Below are positions 1-6,908 of a DNA stretch of 9,596 nucleotides, in pieces. Source of the DNA: Candidatus Planktophila sp. (GTDB lineage: Bacteria; Actinomycetota; Actinomycetes; Nanopelagicales; Nanopelagicaceae); contig JAHECV010000019.1 in NCBI GenBank assembly GCA_024641555.1, positions 1-9,596 on the forward strand, read 5' to 3'. A program made the translations under genes and the position numbers. Under the pieces are notes generated by a model. It was not told the origin of the DNA. It did not search any database and was given only the letters and a program-made list of their open reading frames with translations. Each line of letters opens with the position of its first letter. Within the stretch, counting starts at the first letter, position 1.

Positions 1-1023
1 AGTATCGGTATTGCACCAGATGCAGTTGTCTTGCGATCTGACCGTGATATCCCAATGGGTATAAAGAAGAAGATTTCTTTGATGTGCGATGTGGATGTTG
101 AAGCGGTGGTTGCTGCGGTGGATGCGCCGTCAATCTACGATATTCCAAAAGTATTATTTGCGGAAGGTTTAGATGCCTACGTGGTTCGCCGCTTATCTCT
201 TGTTGGGCATGAAGTGCAATGGGGCGAGTGGGATGAGTTGCTCGAAAAAGTTCATCATCCAAAGCATCAGATTAAGGTAGCTCTTGTCGGCAAATATATT
301 GATCTGCCAGATGCCTATCTCTCGGTTTCAGAGGCGCTGCGCGCCGGCGGTTTTGCAAATAGCGCAAAGGTATCGATTGTTTGGATCCCGAGTGATGATT
401 GTGAAAGCGCAGAAGGTGCCAAGCAAGCACTTGGTGATGTGGATGCAATCTGCGTTCCTGGGGGATTCGGTGTGCGCGGTATCGAAGGAAAGTTAGGCGC
501 TCTGAAATTCGCCCGCGAAAATAAGATTCCAACTCTTGGACTTTGTTTAGGTTTGCAGTGCATGGTTATCGAAGCAGCACGCAATCTGGCCGGAATTTCC
601 GATGCTAACTCTGCTGAGTTTTCACCCGAGATCGGAACTCACGTGATTGCAACTATGGATGATCAGAAGAAGATTGTTTCTGGCGAAGCCGATATGGGCG
701 GCACCATGCGCCTTGGTTTATACACCGCGACGTTAAAGCCAGGTTCGATCGTGGCCAAGACTTACGGCACGGATGAGATTTCAGAACGACACCGCCATCG
801 CTATGAAGTAAATAATCAATACCGAGATCAAATTTCTAGTGCTGGTCTTACTTTCTCAGGGATGTATAAGGAACGAGACCTCGTGGAGTTTGTAGAACTA
901 CCTGAGCAGGTGCATCCTTATTACGTCGGAACTCAAGCTCACCCCGAACTGCGTTCGCGACCAACTCGTCCACATCCACTTTTTGTGGGTCTCATTGCCG
1001 CGGCGATTAAAGCGAAAGGTTAA
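1..1023 (+). CDS. pyrG: CTP synthase (glutamine-hydrolysing), 5'-truncated by the window
   Basis: PyrG makes CTP from UTP, ATP and glutamine, the last step of pyrimidine nucleotide synthesis, in the cytosol. The reading frame is open from base 1, beginning inside the synthetase domain at [15 protein letters not shown], the counterpart of the 'RSDR' segment in known CTP synthases; about 340 residues are present and roughly the first 200 are missing. The C-terminal class I glutamine amidotransferase domain is complete: oxyanion strand GGFGVRG, nucleophile elbow GLCLGLQ (Cys at codon 182 of the visible part) and the catalytic His-x-Glu in THQ-like motif 'QAHPE' (His314, Glu316). The stop is 4 bases before ald, and nothing terminator-like lies between, so the two are probably co-transcribed. 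Identification is secure; only the N-terminal half is unseen. Confidence 0.97.
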   Translation, partial: SIGIAPDAVVLRSDRDIPMGIKKKISLMCDVDVEAVVAAVDAPSIYDIPKVLFAEGLDAYVVRRLSLVGHEVQWGEWDELLEKVHHPKHQIKVALVGKYIDLPDAYLSVSEALRAGGFANSAKVSIVWIPSDDCESAEGAKQALGDVDAICVPGGFGVRGIEGKLGALKFARENKIPTLGLCLGLQCMVIEAARNLAGISDANSAEFSPEIGTHVIATMDDQKKIVSGEADMGGTMRLGLYTATLKPGSIVAKTYGTDEISERHRHRYEVNNQYRDQISSAGLTFSGMYKERDLVEFVELPEQVHPYYVGTQAHPELRSRPTRPHPLFVGLIAAAIKAKG

Positions 1024-1027
1024 GCAA

Positions 1028-2116
1028 ATGCTGGTTGGAGTTCCTAAAGAGATCAAAGTTCACGAGTCACGCGTTGCGCTTACCCCCGAAGGAGTCTTCG
1101 AGTTTGTGCGAAGCGGACACCAAGTTGTAATTGAGAAAGGGGCAGGTTTAGGTTCTTCAATTACGGATGCAGATTTCATCGCAGCCGGTGCGCGTATCGA
1201 AGGTGATATTGAAAAGCTCTGGAAAGAGGCCGATTTAATTCTTAAAGTTAAGGAGCCGATAGAAGCTGAATATTCACGTCTTCGCGCAGGACAGATACTC
1301 TTTACATATCTTCATTTGGCGGCAAGTAAGCCATGCACCGATGCGCTTTTGAAGAGCGGCACCACCGCAATCGCTTACGAGACAGTCGAAGTCAATGGAA
1401 CTCTGCCGCTGCTAGCGCCAATGAGCGAAGTGGCTGGTCGCCTCTCGGTTCAAGTAGGTGCCTTTGCTCTACAAAAACCAAATGGTGGAAGAGGCGTTCT
1501 ACTCGCCGGCGTTCCTGGTGTCGCACCTGGAAAAGTTGTAGTAATTGGCGGGGGAGTTGCAGGTTTGAATGCTGCGGTGATCGCCATGGGCATGGGAGCA
1601 GATGTAACTGTGTTGGATCGCTCGCTGGCGCGTCTGGCATATATCGATTCACTTTATAACGGTCGAATCAAAACTCTCGCTTCCACCTTGCACGCTATCG
1701 ATAGGGAGATAAAGAGCGCAGACTTGGTAGTCGGAGCAGTGCTCGTACATGGTGCGAAAGCTCCAAAACTTGTCACTAATGCCCAGGTTGCGCAGATGAA
1801 GCCTGGTTCCGTTTTGGTGGATATCGCAATAGATCAAGGTGGTTGTTTCGAAGATTCCAAACCAACGACGCACGCTGAACCAACATTTAATGTGCATGGT
1901 TCGGTCTTCTACTGCGTTGCCAATATGCCTGGCGCAGTTCCAGTCGCGTCAACTTATGCCTTAACAAATGCGACGCTGCCTTACGCCTTAGCTATCGCCA
2001 ATAAGGGTTGGGAGCGAGCCATCGAGGAAGACCCCGCCTTAGATCGTGGATTAAATGTTCATGCTGGAAAAATCCGCTACAACGCGGTTGCTCTGGCTCA
2101 CGGTTATGAAGTTTGA
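1028..2116 (+). CDS. ald: alanine dehydrogenase
   Basis: Ald is a cytosolic NAD-dependent enzyme that interconverts L-alanine and pyruvate plus ammonia, linking nitrogen assimilation to central carbon metabolism. The product is 362 residues, the usual length. The ATG at 1028 is chosen over an upstream in-frame start inside pyrG (983) because it gives the family N-terminus [10 protein letters not shown] and has AAAGG 8 bases before it. Substrate and catalytic residues known from the M. tuberculosis enzyme fall at matching positions: Arg15, Lys75, His96, and Asp269 in VDIAIDQGG. The Rossmann motif GGGVAG is at 174-179, with Asp197 at the end of the next strand, expected for NAD. It follows pyrG after 4 bases and its last 11 bases overlap xerD, so it sits in the middle of an apparent operon. 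No truncation or oddity was seen. Confidence 0.97.
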   Translation: MLVGVPKEIKVHESRVALTPEGVFEFVRSGHQVVIEKGAGLGSSITDADFIAAGARIEGDIEKLWKEADLILKVKEPIEAEYSRLRAGQILFTYLHLAASKPCTDALLKSGTTAIAYETVEVNGTLPLLAPMSEVAGRLSVQVGAFALQKPNGGRGVLLAGVPGVAPGKVVVIGGGVAGLNAAVIAMGMGADVTVLDRSLARLAYIDSLYNGRIKTLASTLHAIDREIKSADLVVGAVLVHGAKAPKLVTNAQVAQMKPGSVLVDIAIDQGGCFEDSKPTTHAEPTFNVHGSVFYCVANMPGAVPVASTYALTNATLPYALAIANKGWERAIEEDPALDRGLNVHAGKIRYNAVALAHGYEV

Positions 2117-3029
2117 AAACGCGCTTCAATCTTTTATAGATCACTTAACGATCGAACGCGGCTTATCTCTGAATTCAATTTCAGCCTATCGGCGAGATCT
2201 AGCTAAGTTTTCGGAGTTCTTAACTGAAAATTCATTAAATTTCGAATCATTAGCCGAAGCAGAGGTCACAGCGTTCGAAGTTTCGTTGAAAAAATCGAAT
2301 CTAGCGATTACTAGCATCAATCGTAATGTTTCGGCGCTGAAAAGTTTTTATAAGTACGTAGCGCAAGAGTTCTCCATTAGTAATCCCGTGAATAGCGTTG
2401 CGAGTTCTAAAGTTCCACGCAGATTGCCAAAAGCGCTCACCATCAAGGAAGTATCATCTTTGATCGATGCAACCATTCGAGAAGGCGATCCAATCTCTCT
2501 TCGCGATCATGCGATGATTGAATTGTTATATGGCACCGGAGCGCGTGTAAGTGAAATTGTTGGAATTGACATCAACGACTTTGCGCAGAGTGAAGTAGAT
2601 GGCAGCGCCATCACAACACTTAAATTGCGCGGTAAAGGTTCGAAAGAGCGAATCGTTCCATTGGGTAGTTTTGCTAAATCAGCTTTAGATGCATATTTAG
2701 TTCGTATCCGCCCTGTTTTATTGGCTAAAAGTAAATCATCGCGGGCAGAAACTGCGCTTTTCTTAAATCAACGAGGATCTAGATTGTCGCGACAGAGCGC
2801 CTGGCAAGTTATCTCGGATGCCGCCGATGCAACGGGTTTAACCGGAAAGGTTTCGCCACATGTATTTCGTCATTCATATGCCACACATTTACTAGATGGT
2901 GGAGCCGATATCCGAGTGGTTCAAGAACTACTCGGCCATGCCTCAGTTACTACAACGCAGATCTACACCTTGATTACGATAGATAAAGTGCGCGAGGCAT
3001 ATGCCACCGCGCATCCGCGAGCTAATTAA
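2106..3029 (+). CDS. xerD: tyrosine recombinase XerD (XerC/XerD family)
   Basis: XerC/XerD-type recombinases resolve chromosome dimers at the dif site. The product is 307 residues, standard for Xer proteins. It has the N-terminal SAM-like core-binding domain (about 1-90, with the 'YRRDL..F..FL' pattern) and the C-terminal catalytic domain. All catalytic residues are visible: Arg147 (GARVSE), Lys177 (GKGSKER), His252 and Arg255 (HVFRHS), His278 (LLGHAS) and the nucleophile Tyr287 (TQIYT). The start at 2106 lies inside ald in another frame; longer forms would overlap ald more and have no family counterpart. The stop overlaps the stop of the convergent gene at 3026 by 4 bases. Position next to parA/scpAB and the core gene order point to the chromosomal XerD rather than a phage integrase. 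XerD rather than XerC is inferred from synteny; the two are hard to separate by eye. Confidence 0.93.
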   Translation: MKFENALQSFIDHLTIERGLSLNSISAYRRDLAKFSEFLTENSLNFESLAEAEVTAFEVSLKKSNLAITSINRNVSALKSFYKYVAQEFSISNPVNSVASSKVPRRLPKALTIKEVSSLIDATIREGDPISLRDHAMIELLYGTGARVSEIVGIDINDFAQSEVDGSAITTLKLRGKGSKERIVPLGSFAKSALDAYLVRIRPVLLAKSKSSRAETALFLNQRGSRLSRQSAWQVISDAADATGLTGKVSPHVFRHSYATHLLDGGADIRVVQELLGHASVTTTQIYTLITIDKVREAYATAHPRAN

Positions 3030-3436
3030 ATCCCGCGAAGTCTACGAGCAAGGATTGATTGGTCGCCTTTTGCTTCCAGATCAGCAACGATTACCGCTAT
3101 CGATTCACGAACAATTCGACCACGATCGACCGCAAGTCCTAAATCTCCACGCAGAGTTAAGCGAGCTTGATCAAGGTCAAATAACTCGTCAGGGGATAGG
3201 TAAACCGTAATTTTTTCGTCATGTTTTTCACGGCCAGATGGGGAACGATCAACAGTTGTAACTCGACGACGTGGAGTTGAACGAACACCTTTCTTTGTCT
3301 TAGGTGACGATGGAGCAACTCCGATTGGCTTACTTACCTCTTGAGATTCTTCAATAACTTGGCGAACAGCGCTAAGTGCTGGGGTGTTTGCGCGGAATAG
3401 TTCATCTGCTCCGGGCAAGCTAGCTCTACGTGTCAT
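3026..3436 (-). CDS. small ribbon-helix-helix protein, putative DNA-binding partner of the adjacent ParA
   Basis: I do not recognise this as a named gene. The product is 136 residues. The N-terminal part (1-32, TRRASLPGADELFR onward) is followed by a low-complexity basic linker (about 42-72; KTKK, PRRR). The C-terminal part fits a ribbon-helix-helix fold: strand EKITVYLSP (74-82), helix A (83-97), and helix B after DRGR (about 104-123), ending in basic RRLRG. The start is well supported: GAGGAGG lies 6 bases upstream, and the ATG overlaps the parA stop as ATGA, the usual sign of translational coupling. RHH proteins such as ParG and omega act as centromere-binding partners of ParA ATPases and use a flexible N-terminus to stimulate ATPase activity. 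The arrangement suggests that role here, but this is inference; a simple autorepressor of the parA unit is the main alternative. Confidence 0.82.
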   Translation of the reverse strand: MTRRASLPGADELFRANTPALSAVRQVIEESQEVSKPIGVAPSSPKTKKGVRSTPRRRVTTVDRSPSGREKHDEKITVYLSPDELFDLDQARLTLRGDLGLAVDRGRIVRESIAVIVADLEAKGDQSILARRLRGI

Positions 3437-4317
3437 CGTGCGCCTCCTCGGGCAATTAATTCGCGGGCAAGTCTGCGGTAAGAAGCAGCCCCACCCGATG
3501 ATGATGCATAACTGGTAATTGGTTCGCCGGCAACAGTAGTTTCTGAGAAACGAATTGTCTTGGCGATAATTGTCTCGAAAACATCTTCTGGATATTTCTC
3601 AAGGATCGCAGTCAGGACTTCGCGATTGTGAAGAGTCTTCTTTTCAAACATCGTAGCAAGAATTCCGATCAACTTAAGATCTGGATTAAGGAAATTCTTG
3701 ACCTTATCGATATTTCCTTTAAGTTCGATAAATCCGTGAAGAGCGAAATACTCGCACTGTAACGGAACAATTACTTCATCAGATGCGACGAGAGCGTTAA
3801 TGGTTAGTTGACCCATCGTTGGCTGGCAGTCAATCAAGATAACGTCGTAACGATCTTTAAGGCGACCGAGTGCGCGTTTTAAATATTGTTGACCACCAAT
3901 TTCGGCGCCGAGAGTTGTCTCTGCAGTACCGAGGTCGCGGTTGGCTGGAAGGAAATCTAGATTGGCAACAGATGACTTCAGTACAATTTCATCGATATTG
4001 GCATCGGGCGTCATCAATGCGTAATAAACGGTGTTCTCAAGTGGCAAGGCATGTGCATTAACTCCGAGACCTAGAGAGAGACCACCTTGCGGATCAAAGT
4101 CGACTAGCAATACGCGGCGGCCAAGTTCTGCAATAGCGGCACCTAAGTTAATCGTTGTAGTGGTCTTACCAACACCACCCTTTTGATTAAAGATAGAGAT
4201 AACTTTCGCCGATCCACCTTCAGTTGGGGCAGGTGGAATTCGAAAGTTCTGGGGTTCGCGCCCGAGAAGATTGGCCGTGGTTGCCACATCATCGTCAAAT
4301 GTCGATTTAGCGTTCAA
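3433..4317 (-). CDS. parA: ParA-family ATPase (soj-like, scpAB-linked)
   Basis: ParA/Soj ATPases dimerise with ATP on the nucleoid and position DNA or protein cargo. With the TTG start the product is 294 residues. Visible motifs are the deviant Walker A KGGVGKTT (46-53, signature Lys46), Walker A' VDFDPQ (72-77) and Walker B ILIDCQPT (160-167), followed by a C-terminal half ending TTVAGEPITSYAS...YRRLARELI, as in the actinobacterial ParA encoded beside scpA in Streptomyces and Mycobacterium. The TTG at 4317 is preferred because AAAGAGG lies 8 bases upstream. The longest form, from a GTG at 4446, would overlap scpA by 52 bases and has purines abutting the codon with no spacing. It is the first gene of a minus-strand pair with the RHH protein and is divergent from scpA. 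It is not the oriC parA, since no parB or gid genes are nearby. Exact start is moderately sure. Confidence 0.92.
   Translation of the reverse strand: MNAKSTFDDDVATTANLLGREPQNFRIPPAPTEGGSAKVISIFNQKGGVGKTTTTINLGAAIAELGRRVLLVDFDPQGGLSLGLGVNAHALPLENTVYYALMTPDANIDEIVLKSSVANLDFLPANRDLGTAETTLGAEIGGQQYLKRALGRLKDRYDVILIDCQPTMGQLTINALVASDEVIVPLQCEYFALHGFIELKGNIDKVKNFLNPDLKLIGILATMFEKKTLHNREVLTAILEKYPEDVFETIIAKTIRFSETTVAGEPITSYASSSGGAASYRRLARELIARGGAR
3443..3449 (-). promoter_or_regulatory. strong ribosome binding site of the RHH gene, inside the end of parA
   Basis: The minus strand reads GAGGAGG, 6 bases before the ATG at 3436. It is a near-perfect Shine-Dalgarno sequence embedded in the last codons of parA and is one of the strongest in the window. 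It supports the small downstream gene being truly translated, perhaps at a higher level than its TTG-started partner. Confidence 0.75.
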
Positions 4318-4325
4318 GCGAGAAA

Positions 4326-4332
4326 CCTCTTT
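4326..4332 (-). promoter_or_regulatory. ribosome binding site deciding the parA start
   Basis: On the minus strand this reads AAAGAGG, 8 bases before the TTG at 4317. No comparable site stands at a proper distance from the GTG at 4446, so it favours the TTG start. Confidence 0.6.
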
Positions 4333-4343
4333 CTGTTGGCGCG

Positions 4344-4373
4344 ACTCTACGCTCCATGCGCAGATTTGAGCAA
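4344..4373 (-). promoter_or_regulatory. possible promoter of the parA unit in the divergent gap
   Basis: Within the 77-base gap between parA and scpA the minus strand reads TTGCTC (4368-4373), an 18-base spacer, then TAGAGT (4344-4349), a weak match to a sigma-70-type promoter. Transcription would start roughly 20 bases before the parA ribosome binding site. Both hexamers are imperfect and no equally good match was seen for scpA, so this is only a candidate. Confidence 0.22.
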
Positions 4374-4394
4374 GTAACGAAGTAAGGTTCGCAG

Positions 4395-5306
4395 GTGGAT
4401 ATTGAGAGTCAGGGCGGGGATGCGATCGCAACGATCGAGAGTTCACCCTTTAACGTCCACCTAGATAACTTTGATGGCCCATTTGATCTGCTTCTGCAGC
4501 TCATCTCGCGCCATAAGATGGATATAACGGAAGTCTCGCTAAGTATCGTCACCGACGAATTCATCGCCTTTATCCGCGCCCTCGAGGCATCTGGGGAGGG
4601 TTGGCGACTGGATCAGGCGACCGAATTCCTCGTTATCGCCGCAACCTTGCTAGATCTCAAGGCGGCGCGCCTGCTACCCAGCGGTGAGATCGAGGATGAA
4701 GAAGATCTCGCCCTCCTGGAAGCCCGAGACATTCTCTTTGCCCGATTGCTCCAATATCGAGCCTTTAAAGAGATCGCCGCAACTTTCGCAGCGCGCATCG
4801 AGGCTGCCGATAAATCCTTTGCCCGCGTTGTTGCCCTCGATCCAGCGCTTTCTGCTCTGCTACCTGAGGTTCTAATCGGCGTCGGCGCCCCACGCTTTGC
4901 CGCTATCGCCGAGCGAGTATTGACTCCAAAAACGCCGCCGGTGGTCGCGGTAGAGCACCTCCATACCAGTCTGGTGAGCGTGACTGAGGAGTCCAAGCGG
5001 GTAGTTGAAGCCCTGCGCAAATCCCGAACCCTAAGCTTTAGAAATCTCTGCTCAGACGCTGATTCGACGCTAGTAGTCGTGGCGAGATTTCTAGCGCTAC
5101 TCGACCTGTACCGCCAGGGAGCGCTGCGATTCGAGCAGGTTATAGCTCTAGGTGAGTTGCAGATTAGTTGGACCGGCTCCGATGAGGGCGAGGTATCGGC
5201 ATCGGATGAGTTCGATATACCAGTTTTGCTAGTCGATGAGGAAGAGGTTATCGATACCCCCGTGTTAAGTGAAGAAAATGAGACAGAAGGTAGTGAAAAT
5301 GTCTAA
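4395..5306 (+). CDS. scpA: segregation and condensation protein A (kleisin)
   Basis: ScpA is the kleisin that bridges the two SMC heads and, with ScpB, forms the bacterial condensin complex. The product is 303 residues. The N-terminal family signature is clear: VHLDNFDGPFDLLLQLI (21-37) followed by the DITEVSL stretch. The middle is helical, and a C-terminal winged-helix segment (about 211-261, SFRNL...VARFLALLDLYRQGALRFEQ) would bind the SMC cap. Beyond it is an unusually acidic tail of about 40 residues (262-303). The GTG start has AAGG 7 bases upstream; there is no nearby in-frame ATG before the conserved domain. It is divergent from parA, whereas in Mycobacterium and Streptomyces parA lies upstream in the same direction. 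Its last 8 bases overlap scpB. Base composition is visibly more GC-rich than in xerD or tyrA. Confidence 0.94.
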   Translation: MDIESQGGDAIATIESSPFNVHLDNFDGPFDLLLQLISRHKMDITEVSLSIVTDEFIAFIRALEASGEGWRLDQATEFLVIAATLLDLKAARLLPSGEIEDEEDLALLEARDILFARLLQYRAFKEIAATFAARIEAADKSFARVVALDPALSALLPEVLIGVGAPRFAAIAERVLTPKTPPVVAVEHLHTSLVSVTEESKRVVEALRKSRTLSFRNLCSDADSTLVVVARFLALLDLYRQGALRFEQVIALGELQISWTGSDEGEVSASDEFDIPVLLVDEEEVIDTPVLSEENETEGSENV

Positions 5307-5850
5307 TCCCGAACTCGAACGTTCTATAGAGGCGATTCTGATGGTTGTCGATGAGCCTGTCACCGAACTGACGCTCGCCGCCGTGCTCGAACATACCGTC
5401 GATGAGGTTGTCGCAGCGCTAGAGAACTTGGTTCTCTCGTATGAAGGCCGTGGGTTTACCCTTAAGGCGATAAACGGTGGGTGGCGCTTCTACAGCCATC
5501 CCGAGTGCTCATCTGTGGTCGAGAAGTTCGTCCTAGATGGTCAACAGAACCGACTTACCCAAGCGGCCCTTGAAACTCTCGCAGTGATCGCCTATCGCCA
5601 GCCGGTCTCAAGGGCTCGCGTCTCTGCCATTCGTGGCGTAAATGTGGAAGCGGTCATGAAGACCCTAATCACCCGCGGTTTGGTCGAAGAATCAGGCGTT
5701 GAGCCCGAGACAGGTGCGATTCTCTATAAGACGACCAGCTACTTCTTGGAACGCCTTGGGCTCAATTCCCTTGGCGATTTGCCCGCCCTTGCTCCATATC
5801 TTCCAGATCTTGACCGGCTAGATGAGGTTCTTGAATCTCTAACGGATTAA
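5299..5850 (+). CDS. scpB: segregation and condensation protein B
   Basis: ScpB dimers bind ScpA and regulate the SMC condensin. The product is 183 residues, typical for the family, and consists of two winged-helix domains. The signature LTQAALETLAVIAYRQPVSR (86-105) followed by IRGVN is present, as is the C-terminal TTSYFLERLGL...LPALAPYLPD. The ATG at 5299 is chosen over an in-frame ATG at 5269 because it opens the normal N-terminus (SNPELERSIEAIL) and has AGAAGG 8 bases upstream. It overlaps the 3' end of scpA by 8 bases, so the pair is very likely co-translated. GC content is the highest in the window; one sampled 60-base row (5581-5640) counts to about 63%. Confidence 0.96.
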   Translation: MSNPELERSIEAILMVVDEPVTELTLAAVLEHTVDEVVAALENLVLSYEGRGFTLKAINGGWRFYSHPECSSVVEKFVLDGQQNRLTQAALETLAVIAYRQPVSRARVSAIRGVNVEAVMKTLITRGLVEESGVEPETGAILYKTTSYFLERLGLNSLGDLPALAPYLPDLDRLDEVLESLTD

Positions 5851-5961
5851 GTATCGGCCGCCTGCGCCGTACCTACTTTTGACCCTTTGCCCTCTGCCCG
5901 CGTAGACTTACGCCTTGCCGGGGGAGCCCCTCGCGAATAATCCAATAAATGACTGTCGAGA
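5851..5961 (+). other. GC-rich non-coding gap between scpB and rluB
   Basis: This 111-base stretch has stops in every plus frame and no convincing start or hairpin-plus-T-run. A short GGGG-GAG-CCCC stem around 5918-5928 lacks a T tract. The composition is like scpB and unlike the AT-rich gap after rluB. It may be 5' untranslated sequence or decayed coding sequence. Confidence 0.4.
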
Positions 5962-6686
5962 ATGGATAGCCAAATGGCCGAAATGCGCCTTAATAAAATA
6001 ATTGCCGACGCGGGAATCACTAGCCGCCGCGGAGCTGACGAACTAATCATAGATGGGCGGGTGAGCGTCGACGGGTTCATCTGTCGAGAACTCGGCGCAA
6101 AGTTTGACCCACAAATGGTAAAAGTAATGGTTGATGGTGAGACAATTTCGCGTTCATTGACTAAGTCTTATCTTGTACTCCATAAACCCAAAGGTGTTTT
6201 GTCTACAATGTTTGACCCCGAAGGGCGCCATCCTTATCTGACTTTATAGATCTTCGGAAGGAACGCCTATTTCATGTTGGCCGGCTAGATAAGGATTCCG
6301 AAGGTCTAATTTTGCTTACAAATGATGGAGATCTGACTTTTAGGGCTACCCATCCATCTTTTGGTCTTGAGAAGACCTACATCATCGAGTTCGATGGGAA
6401 GTTGCCGGTAGGCGCGGAGAAGACCCTTCTTAAGGGAATTGAGCTTGAGGATGGGATTGGTCGCGTTCTCTCCTTCAAGCAACTTAGCCCTCAATGGATA
6501 GAGGTAACTATCCACGAGGGTAGGTATCACATTATTCGCCGACTAATGGAGGCAGTTGATGTTGTCGTCCTTCGACTTATCCGCACCAAGTTCGGACCGA
6601 TTTCACTAGGCGATACCCCAGAGGGACGATGGCGCGACTTAAATAGCGGTGAACTTGCAAACCTACAAAAGGCTTTAGATCTTTAA
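5962..6686 (+). pseudogene. rluB: 23S rRNA pseudouridine synthase RluB/RsuA family, broken by a 1-base frameshift
   Basis: RsuA/RluB enzymes convert specific uridines of ribosomal RNA to pseudouridine. The N-terminal S4 RNA-binding domain (MRLNKIIADAGITSRRGADE) and 'LVLHKPKGVLSTMFDPEGR' are in one frame, which stops at 6249. The rest, with the catalytic loop VGRLDKDSEGL (catalytic Asp), lies in another frame up to 6686. Reading the second frame backwards gives PSLSDFIDLRKERLFHVGRLD, which is the expected family sequence directly after DPEGR. The break is therefore at 6226-6230, where GCGCCA replaces an expected GCGCCCA: one C lost from a C-run. Restored, the protein is 241 residues, a normal length, with the catalytic Asp at 110. 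As given, the first frame makes 95 residues without an active site. This is either a sequencing or assembly error or a recent inactivating mutation. The ATG at 5962 may be replaced by those at 5974 or 5983. Confidence 0.9.
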
Positions 6687-6722
6687 CCTTTTATAGATAT
6701 AGAGCATATTAATTTATATACC

Positions 6723-6736
6723 GTTTTATCGATAAT
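6723..6736 (+). repeat. repeat copy 1, GTTTTATCGATAAT
   Basis: The copy is identical over 14 bases to copy 2. It contains the perfect 10-base palindrome TTATCGATAA. Its ATCGAT centre is 90 bases from that of copy 2. It is probably a protein-binding site. Confidence 0.7.
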
Positions 6737-6812
6737 GATTGCCATATCTTCATTATAGTTTATTTATCGACATAAAGCGACTCAAACAAGCGTAGAATTC
6801 TTAGCAAATAGT

Positions 6813-6826
6813 GTTTTATCGATAAT
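6813..6826 (+). repeat. repeat copy 2, GTTTTATCGATAAT
   Basis: The copy is identical over 14 bases to copy 1 and in the same orientation. Its centre is 91 bases from that of copy 3, so the three sites are almost evenly spaced. Confidence 0.7.
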
Positions 6827-6908
6827 TACAATTCGTGTGGGTTATGAACCGTATCGATCTCCATAAAAGACTCGGCTCAAGAATGTTTCGAAAGCGCTAA
6901 CTAGATAA

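Noticed and set aside
2106..3029. xerD as an integrase of a mobile element
   Set aside because: There are no attachment-site repeats, tRNA or phage genes nearby, the length and motifs are those of chromosomal Xer, and the gene order matches the conserved actinobacterial block.
3001..3210. Plus-strand frame opposite the RHH gene
   Set aside because: It begins inside xerD, has no ribosome site and is the mirror of a better-supported minus-strand gene with GAGGAGG before its start.
4613..5020. Long minus-strand frame (135 residues) inside scpA
   Set aside because: It is antisense to a well-conserved kleisin gene; its Ser/Arg/Ala-rich composition is typical of antisense frames in GC-rich coding DNA.
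5914..5932. GGGG-GAG-CCCC hairpin after scpB
   Set aside because: A 4-base stem without a T tract is too small to be called a terminator.
5847..6080. A minus-strand open frame of 77 residues whose end is rich in Lys, Arg and Ala, antisense to the start of rluB and covering the scpB-rluB gap
   Set aside because: Most of it is the antisense of the conserved S4 domain of rluB, it has no ribosome site or family resemblance, and its stop simply mirrors the scpB stop codon.
6667..6692. AAAAGG...CCTTTT inverted repeat around the rluB stop as a terminator
   Set aside because: The stem is only 6 base pairs, mostly A-T, with a 14-base loop and no clean T run after it.
6813..6836. dif-like look of the CGATAAT-containing repeat
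   Set aside because: Actinobacterial dif sites have CGATAAT followed after a short centre by an ATTATGT-type arm. Here the second arm does not match (AATTCGTG), and the sequence is repeated, whereas dif is normally single.
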